This document shows, in pieces, positions 58,201 to 64,000 of a stretch of DNA of 64,000 nucleotides. The stretch is from Pseudomonas sp. GD03919. GTDB lineage: Bacteria > Pseudomonadota > Gammaproteobacteria > Pseudomonadales > Pseudomonadaceae. The notes beneath the pieces are model-generated. The model saw nothing but the letters and a program-made list of their open reading frames with translations. It was not told where the DNA came from and made no database searches. The first letter of the stretch is position 1. Each line of letters opens with the position of its first letter. Location: contig NZ_CP104582.1 of the NCBI RefSeq assembly GCF_029814935.1, forward strand, positions 2,852,001 through 2,916,000, read 5' to 3'. The position numbers and the translations under genes are program-made.

Positions 58201-60131
58201 CCGCCGACGATGTGAATGAAGGCGTCCTGCAGGGTGTCGTTGAGCTGCTGGATGTCGACATCGAGGCCTTCGGCGTAGGTGAAGGCGAAGTCGTGAATCC
58301 AGAACTCGCGGCCGTCATTGCGGCGCAGCTTGTAGGGGAACTCGCCAAGCACGCGCAGGCCAAGGTTCTCCAGAATCGGGAGCACGTCGGACAGCGGCAG
58401 CGGTGTATCGGCGTGATACAGCTTGCAGTGCAGCTGTTGTCCTGCCTGGGCCAGCGGCTGGTAGAAGCTCATCACCAGCGGCTTGTCGTTGCTCAGGCTG
58501 AGCAGATGCTGCATGTCCACCACCGCGGAATGCGGGGCGAAACGCTCGCGGTAACCGGCCGGGAAGCCGCCGGGGAATTCGGCCAGGACGTTGGTGCCCT
58601 GGGCTTCGCCGAGGCTTTCGAGCATCAGGCTGGCGTAGTCGTCCTTCCACGAACGGCAGGCCTGGATGACCTCCTTCTCCAGAAGCACGGGGTCGATCTG
58701 GGTCTTGTTCTTCGGGTCGACGCGCAGGATGAACTGCACGCGCGCCAGTACCGATTCGGAAAAGAAGGTCCAGAACTCGCAATCGGTGGCCTGCAGGCGC
58801 TCCATCAGCACCTGCTGGATCTTCATGCGGGTTTCGGTGGAGTAGACGTCGCGCGGCACATAGGCCAGGCAGTAGCAGAAGCGGCCATAGGGATCGCGGC
58901 GTAGGAACACGCGGATCTTGTTGCGCTCCTGAATCTGCACGATGGACAGCACGGTGTTGAACAGGTCATCCACCGGGGTCTGGAATAGGTCGTCGCGCGG
59001 CAACACTTCCAGTACCTGGGCCAGTTCCTTGCCCAGGTGGGCGCTGCTGTCGAAGCCCGAACGCTGCTTGATCACATCCACCTTGCGGCGGATGTAGGGG
59101 ATGTTACACACGCTCTCGGCGTACACCGCCGAAGTGTACAGCCCCATGAAACGGCATTCCTTGATCACATTGCCCTTGGCATCGAGCTCACGGATGGAGA
59201 CGAAATCCGGGTAGGCCGGACGGTGCACACGGCTCGGCACTGCGGCCTTGGCGAAGGACAGCAACTGCGGTTCGCGCAGGTAGGCCACCGCCTCCGGTTC
59301 GATATGCAGCTCCTCGGCGGATAAGCCGGTGCGCAGGCGCTTGGACAGACCCAGCAGGGATTTCTCGTCATAGACCATGCTGCCGCCATCGGCAGTCGGC
59401 GCAACGGTGAACTCCTCATAGCCGAGGAAGGTGAAATGGTTGTCCAGCAACCAGTTCAGGTAGACCTTGATTTCATCCAGCTCGGTCTTGTCCACCTTGA
59501 GCTTGGCGCGATCCAGCCAGGCCAGCAGCTCACGCGCCTTGGCCTTCATCGGCTGGAAGTCGGCAACGCTCATGCGCACGTCGCCGAAGACTTCGTGAAT
59601 GGATTTTTCCAGGGTTTTCAGCTCGGCCGCACTGGAGCAACGGTCGATTTCCAAGAACATCAGCGCTTCCTGCAGCACGCCCTCGCCCTGGGTGCCGCGC
59701 GGAAGGATTTCCAGCAACTGGCCGTTCTGGTCACGGCGTACGCTGAACACACTGTTCTGCAGGGTGTGGATGCTGTAGCCGTGGCGGTTGAGCTCCATGC
59801 GCACGGAATCGACCAGGAACGGGATGTCAACATGCAGGATTTCCACCGCGGTGTGGGTGGACTGCCAGCCATGCTTCTCGTAATCGGGGTTGAACGCGCG
59901 TACCTGCGGCTTGGCGTGATCGAACTGCTCCAGCATGCGCCAGGCCGACAGGGTGCAGCCGACCAGGTCGGACAGGCGCCGCTGGGTCAACTCTTCAAGG
60001 GCGATGATGCCGAAGAACTGTTCGGCGAACAGGGCTACTTGTGGCAGCACCTGCTCACTCACGTACTGTGCCAGGGCCGCTTGCAGTTGGTGCTGGAAGT
60101 CGGCTTTGCTGGCCGCCGTAAAGAACGCCAT
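55290..60131 (-). CDS. gdhB: NAD-specific glutamate dehydrogenase, large type
   Basis: 1,613-residue enzyme of the roughly 180-kDa GDH class, oxidising glutamate to 2-oxoglutarate with NAD. The order is a long N-terminal regulatory part with ACT-like regions (MAFFTAASKADF onwards), the catalytic core around residues 700-1150 with FGDVARGGLRWSDR, MGAKGGFVPRRM, DKGTATFSDIANGIA and GGSAGYDHKGMGITAKG, then a helical C-terminal part ending MDLAQSA. Length matches the P. aeruginosa enzyme (about 1,620). It stands alone, with a terminator after it. Confidence 0.97.
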   Translation of the reverse strand: MAFFTAASKADFQHQLQAALAQYVSEQVLPQVALFAEQFFGIIALEELTQRRLSDLVGCTLSAWRMLEQFDHAKPQVRAFNPDYEKHGWQSTHTAVEILHVDIPFLVDSVRMELNRHGYSIHTLQNSVFSVRRDQNGQLLEILPRGTQGEGVLQEALMFLEIDRCSSAAELKTLEKSIHEVFGDVRMSVADFQPMKAKARELLAWLDRAKLKVDKTELDEIKVYLNWLLDNHFTFLGYEEFTVAPTADGGSMVYDEKSLLGLSKRLRTGLSAEELHIEPEAVAYLREPQLLSFAKAAVPSRVHRPAYPDFVSIRELDAKGNVIKECRFMGLYTSAVYAESVCNIPYIRRKVDVIKQRSGFDSSAHLGKELAQVLEVLPRDDLFQTPVDDLFNTVLSIVQIQERNKIRVFLRRDPYGRFCYCLAYVPRDVYSTETRMKIQQVLMERLQATDCEFWTFFSESVLARVQFILRVDPKNKTQIDPVLLEKEVIQACRSWKDDYASLMLESLGEAQGTNVLAEFPGGFPAGYRERFAPHSAVVDMQHLLSLSNDKPLVMSFYQPLAQAGQQLHCKLYHADTPLPLSDVLPILENLGLRVLGEFPYKLRRNDGREFWIHDFAFTYAEGLDVDIQQLNDTLQDAFIHIVGGDAENDAFNRLVLTTAMPWRDVALLRAYARYLKQIRLGFDLSYIAATLINHADIAKELVRLFRTRFYLARKLTAEDLEDKQQKLEQAILAALDNVAVLNEDRILRRYLDLIKATLRTNFFQTDANGAAKSYFSFKLSPRLIPEIPRPVPKFEIFVYSPRVEGVHLRFGDVARGGLRWSDREEDFRTEVLGLVKAQQVKNAVIVPMGAKGGFVPRRMPLGGSRDEVMAEGIACYRIFISGLLDITDNLKEGEVVPPVGVVRHDADDPYLVVAADKGTATFSDIANGIAAEYGFWLGDAFASGGSAGYDHKGMGITAKGAWVSVQRHFRERGIDVQKDNVSVIGIGDMAGDVFGNGMLLSDKLQLVAAFNHMHIFIDPNPDAAKSFAERKRLFELPRSSWADYDAKLISEGGGIFLRSAKSITITPQMKARFDIAADKLAPTELLNALLKAPVDLLWNGGIGTYVKSSKESHADVGDKANDALRVDGRELRAKVVGEGGNLGMTQLGRVEFGLHGGASNTDFIDNAGGVDCSDHEVNIKILLGEIVAAGDMTGKQRNKLLAEMTGDVSELVLGNNYKQTQALSLAERRARERISEYKRLMNALEAAGKLDRALEFLPSDEELNERVASGRGLTRPELSVLISYSKIDLKESLLKSQVPDDDYLAREMETAFPAILTEKFGDAMRRHRLKREIVSTQIANDLVNHMGITFVQRLKESTGMSAANVAGAYVIVRDLFRLPHWWAQIEALDYKVPAELQLQLMDELMRLGRRATRWFLRSRRNELDAARDVAHFAPRIEALVGRLDELLEGPAREQWLARYQSFVEAGTPEELARVVAGTSHLYTLLPIIEAADVTGKDASEVATAYFAVGGALDLSWYLQQITSLPVETNWQALAREAFRDDLDWQQCAITVSVLQMADGPQEIEARVALWLDQHQRLVDRWKVMLAELRSATGTDYAMYAVANRELMDLAQSA

Positions 60132-60561
60132 GGCTGTGCTCCATTGGGCTGATTATTGGACAGGAGGTCTGGATCGCTGCCGTTGGGTGTTAGTTCAACG
60201 TTAGTCCATGAAGCGACGATGACACTGACGAGTCGCATGCGGACCGGCGTGAAAGGCGCGACCAATGAGTCACGCATAGCCGTTGAGCTTAACGAGGGTT
60301 GGCCTGCAACCGCTTGCGGCGCTGCGACATTTTCTTTCAAGGCTGCACCGATACGGTGCACGACAAGCTGTCAGCTCCAGAAACTGGCTAGCCGCCGGGG
60401 CGGACAAAGGGCCACGACGGCGGCAAAAGCACCTCTGATTTCTGTTGCCAGACTGTTCACGACCCGCGCCGCCGATAGCGGCTCAAGCGGCAAATGCAGT
60501 AAAGTCGGTGGTCTGCACGCGCGGCCTCGCAAGCCCGCTCATCCGCCAGAAGAGCCCGACG
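60132..60561. other. 430-base divergent intergenic region, gdhB and MoxR operon
   Basis: Both genes read outwards from here, so it must hold both promoters. I saw no convincing gene, RNA, or repeated element; open frames are short and out of keeping with local codon use. Confidence 0.6.
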
Positions 60562-61521
<960 letters not shown>

Positions 61522-61550
61522 TGCAGCCGCGCCCCATGCGCCTGTCCCAT

Positions 61551-61610
61551 GTAGCCCGGATGCAATCCGGGGCTGATTGCGCTGCCTCCCCGGATTGCAT
61601 CCGGGCTACG
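61551..61610. repeat. REP-like palindrome inside the MoxR operon
   Basis: GTAGCCCGGATGCAATCCGG and the inverse CCGGATTGCATCCGGGCTAC, about 20 bases apart. It sits between the MoxR gene and the DUF58 gene, so it may weaken downstream expression or set RNA stability. Confidence 0.8.
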
Positions 61611-61621
61611 GGCTGAAGCCC

Positions 61622-62569
61622 ATGCAGATCCCGGCCAGCCAACCCGGCATCCATATCGCCCTCGGCGAGCTGATCGACATGCGCCATAAGGTGCATGAAG
61701 TGCCGCTGTTCTCCACACCGGCTCGGCGCAGCCCGCTGATCGGCCTGCACCACTCCAAGCTGCGCGGTCGCGGCGTGGACTTCGACCAGGTGCGCGTTTA
61801 TCAGCCGGGCGACGACGTGCGCACCATCGACTGGCGCGTCACCGCACGCACCCAGGAGCCGCACACCAAACTGTTCCACGAAGAGCGCGAACGTCCCATC
61901 TTCATCATCGCCGAACAGAGCCAGCGCCTGTTCTTCGGCTCCGGTCTGTGCTTCAAGTCGGTACTGGCCGCCCGCGCCGCCGCGCTGATCGGCTGGGCCG
62001 CGCTGGGCCATAACGACCGCATCGGCGGCCTAGTGTTTGCCGATAACGAGCACCATGAAGTCAAACCCCGGCGCAGCAAACAGAGCCTGCTGCAACTGCT
62101 CAACCTGCTGGCCCGTGCCAACCAGGCGCTCGGGCCACAGACTCAGGCCAGTGCCGGCCGCGACAATTTCGGCCTGGCCCTGCGCCGCGCCCGTGAAGTG
62201 CTGCGCCCTGGCAGCCTGGTGATCGTGCTCTGCGACGAACGTGCGCTGAGCGACAACGCCGAGCAGCAACTCACCTTGCTCGCGCGCCATACCGATCTGT
62301 TGTTGCTGCCGCTGTCCGATCCACTCGATCGCGCCCTGCCGGCGGCCGGGCTGCTGCGCTTTACCCAGAACGGCGCGCAACTGGAGCTCGACAGCCACAA
62401 CGGTGACCTGCGCCGGGCCTACCGCAACCAGGCCCTGGCCCGCGAGGCGCGCTGGCAGCGTCTGGCGCAGAAGCTTGGCGTGCCGCTGCTACCCTTGAGC
62501 ACGCAGCTCGAACTGGTCGAGCAGTTGCAGGAACAGCTCAGCGGTCTGCAGGCGAGAAAATCCCTATGA
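61622..62569 (+). CDS. DUF58 domain protein
   Basis: 315 residues, starting MQIPASQPGIHIAL. The DUF58 core motif GRGVDFDQVRVYQPGDDVRTIDWRV is present near residues 50-72, and the C-terminal part is VWA-like (RPIFIIAEQSQRLFFGSG, a MIDAS-like position with changed residues). DUF58 proteins accompany MoxR ATPases; biochemical role unknown. Its stop overlaps the next start (ATGA). Confidence 0.88.
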   Translation: MQIPASQPGIHIALGELIDMRHKVHEVPLFSTPARRSPLIGLHHSKLRGRGVDFDQVRVYQPGDDVRTIDWRVTARTQEPHTKLFHEERERPIFIIAEQSQRLFFGSGLCFKSVLAARAAALIGWAALGHNDRIGGLVFADNEHHEVKPRRSKQSLLQLLNLLARANQALGPQTQASAGRDNFGLALRRAREVLRPGSLVIVLCDERALSDNAEQQLTLLARHTDLLLLPLSDPLDRALPAAGLLRFTQNGAQLELDSHNGDLRRAYRNQALAREARWQRLAQKLGVPLLPLSTQLELVEQLQEQLSGLQARKSL

Positions 62570-63060
62570 ATCCCCTCGACCAGTTGCAACCGCTGATCGA
62601 CCCGCCGCCGGTGCCCTGGTGGCCTCCGGCACCGGGCTGGTGGTTGCTCGCGGTACTCCTGCCACTGCTGGCTTGGGGCCTGTGGCGCCTGCTGCATAAC
62701 TGGCAGCAGCGCCCGCGCAAGGTGACGACAGAGCAGGCGCTCGACCCACTGCGCCAGGCAGCTCTCGATGAGCTGTCGCGTCTGAGCAAACCCTATGATG
62801 GCGCTCCGGCTGGCCCCTGGCTGCAGCAGCTCAATGCCCTGCTCAAACGCCTGTGCCGCGAACGCTACCCGGAGAGCGCCAGCCATACCCTGAGCAGCCG
62901 CGCCTGGCTGGCGTTTCTCGACAACCGCTGCCCGGCAGCCGGCCTGACTCGCTGGATGATCCTCGTCGACGGTAGTTACAAGCCGCAGTGCACCCTGAGC
63001 GACAAGGCCATTGCGGAACTCGATCAGGCCATCGCCATCTGGATTCGCAAACATGTTTGA
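62566..63060 (+). CDS. DUF4381 membrane protein
   Basis: 164 residues with one membrane helix (PGWWLLAVLLPLLAWGLWRLL, about residues 23-43) after a proline-rich N terminus, then a soluble cytoplasmic tail with LNALLKRLCRERYPE and HTLSSRAWLAFLDNRCP, both DUF4381 landmarks. It is a usual partner of MoxR/VWA operons. Overlaps DUF58 by 4 bases and the VWA gene by 8 bases, so translation is coupled. Confidence 0.88.
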   Translation: MNPLDQLQPLIDPPPVPWWPPAPGWWLLAVLLPLLAWGLWRLLHNWQQRPRKVTTEQALDPLRQAALDELSRLSKPYDGAPAGPWLQQLNALLKRLCRERYPESASHTLSSRAWLAFLDNRCPAAGLTRWMILVDGSYKPQCTLSDKAIAELDQAIAIWIRKHV

Positions 63061-64000
63061 GTTCGCCTGGCCCTGGGTCTTTCTGCTGGCGCCGCTGCCC
63101 TGGCTGCTGCGTTTGCTGCTACCGCCCGCCAACAGTGGCGATGCGGCGCTGCGCGTCAGCTTTCTTGACGAGCTACAGGCCCTCAGCGGGCGCCGCGCCC
63201 GCGCCGCCCTGCCCAGCTGGCGCCAACAAGCACCGCTGGCGCTGCTCTGGTTTCTGCTGCTGTGCGCCGCCGCACGACCGCAGTGGGTCGGTGAGCCGCT
63301 GCCGCTGCCAGCCAGCGGCCGCGACCTGCTGCTGGCGGTGGATGTCTCCGGCTCGATGGATTACGCCGACATGCAGTGGGACGACGAGCCGATCAGCCGC
63401 CTGGAACTGGTCAAGCGCCTGCTCGGCGATTTCATCGAAGGCCGCCGGGGTGATCGCGTCGGCCTGATCCTGTTCGGCAGCCAGGCCTACCTGCAGGCAC
63501 CGCTGACCTTCGACCGTCACACGGTGCGCACCTGGCTGGACGAAGCCATGATCGGCATCGCCGGCAAGAACACCGCCATCGGCGATGCCATCGGCCTGGC
63601 GGTCAAGCGCCTACGCCAGCGCCCGGCGCAGAGCCGCGTGCTGGTGCTGATCACCGACGGCGCCAACAACGGTGGCGAAATCGATCCGATGGTCGCCGCA
63701 CAACTCGCCGCCGATGAAGGTGTGCGCATCTATGCCATCGGCATCGGTGCCGATCCGCAGCAAAGCGGTACGCTCGGCAACTTCGGCTTCAGTGCCCTGG
63801 ATCTGGACGAAACCAGCCTGCGCGCGATCAGCGACACCACCGGCGGCGAGTACTTCCGCGCACGCAATCAGGCTGAGTTACAGCAGATCGAGCTGACCCT
63901 CGATCGCCTCGAACCGGTCGCCCAGCAACCCACCCTGGCCCGCCCGGCCCAGGCGCTCTATGCCTGGCCACTGGCGCTGGCGCTGCTGGGCTCACTGCTG
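63053..64000 (+). CDS. VWA-domain membrane protein, BatA-like (3' end outside window)
   Basis: 316 codons are present, starting MFEFAWPWVFLLAPLPWLL: two N-terminal helices (residues about 7-24 and 62-75) flank a cytoplasmic loop, followed by the VWA domain. The MIDAS motif is DVSGSMDYADMQ (DxSxS), with TAIGDAI and ITDGANNGGEID as further MIDAS loops. A last helix (YAWPLALALLGSLL) begins at the window edge. It is the probable target of the MoxR ATPase. The gene continues beyond 64000. Confidence 0.9.
   Translation, partial: MFEFAWPWVFLLAPLPWLLRLLLPPANSGDAALRVSFLDELQALSGRRARAALPSWRQQAPLALLWFLLLCAAARPQWVGEPLPLPASGRDLLLAVDVSGSMDYADMQWDDEPISRLELVKRLLGDFIEGRRGDRVGLILFGSQAYLQAPLTFDRHTVRTWLDEAMIGIAGKNTAIGDAIGLAVKRLRQRPAQSRVLVLITDGANNGGEIDPMVAAQLAADEGVRIYAIGIGADPQQSGTLGNFGFSALDLDETSLRAISDTTGGEYFRARNQAELQQIELTLDRLEPVAQQPTLARPAQALYAWPLALALLGSLL

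Noticed and set aside
55224..58904. A 1,226-codon open frame antisense to gdhB
   Set aside because: It mirrors the high-GC codon pattern of gdhB; its translation (His-, Gln- and Val-rich) has no domain, and gdhB itself is unmistakable.

Overview
The window is bacterial chromosome from a Pseudomonas. The tig-clpP-clpX-lon-hupB-ppiD block, acnB-nasS-nasT, gcvR divergent from dapA-bamC, a 1,613-residue gdhB-type glutamate dehydrogenase and the high-GC coding style all fit that genus. The P. mendocina/oleovorans/stutzeri side of the genus is my guess from gene content and the REP/MITE-like repeats; I could not test it. Most of the window is core genome. Accessory material sits at 20.9-30.3 kb (importer, regulator, dead beta-lactamase), 46.2-49.2 kb (IS remnant, toxin-antitoxin, unusual purC) and at repeat insertions near 33.6, 37.5 and 52.9 kb.

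Layout. 1-5.9 kb: late aerobic cobalamin genes on the minus strand (cobO-cobB-bluB-cobD-cobC-cobQ, overlapping starts and stops) behind a cobalamin riboswitch with a terminator. 6-10.4 kb: an HNH protein, two NlpC/P60 lipoproteins, moeA-moaB, divergent mobA and a small lipoprotein. 10.5-19.8 kb: tRNA-Pro, then ppiD, hupB, lon, clpX, clpP, tig, led by a tRNA-Arg/His/Leu cluster; lon has a heat-shock-type promoter. 20-30.3 kb: folD, then a six-gene ABC importer in the same order as rhizobial glycerol importers (glpSTPQUV), a divergent sigma-54 activator with a direct-repeat array and a -24/-12 promoter between them, then a beta-lactamase pseudogene. 30.3-37.4 kb: cysS, glnS, ppiB, lpxH, miaE, a universal stress protein with an Anr-type promoter, and a DUF1289 protein. 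37.4-45.5 kb: acnB, nasST, alaC, plsC and two small membrane proteins.

45.4-55 kb: a glutamine amidotransferase-like gene, small proteins, an IS5-family remnant, a TA module whose toxin is frameshifted, a long-form purC, bamC, dapA, gcvR, bcp, a possible permease remnant beside a MITE, a TusA-family gene and bepA. 55.2-64 kb: gdhB, then a MoxR-DUF58-DUF4381-VWA operon cut by the window edge.

The two strongest observations are regulatory and mechanistic. The nasST leader holds a sigma-54 promoter, an ANTAR-type hexaloop hairpin (A1, G4) and an overlapping intrinsic terminator, which predicts that NasT controls its own operon by antitermination. The two ATPases of the glycerol-type importer have complementary defects, one lacking the LSGGQ signature and the other the H-loop histidine, which predicts one canonical and one degenerate ATP site.
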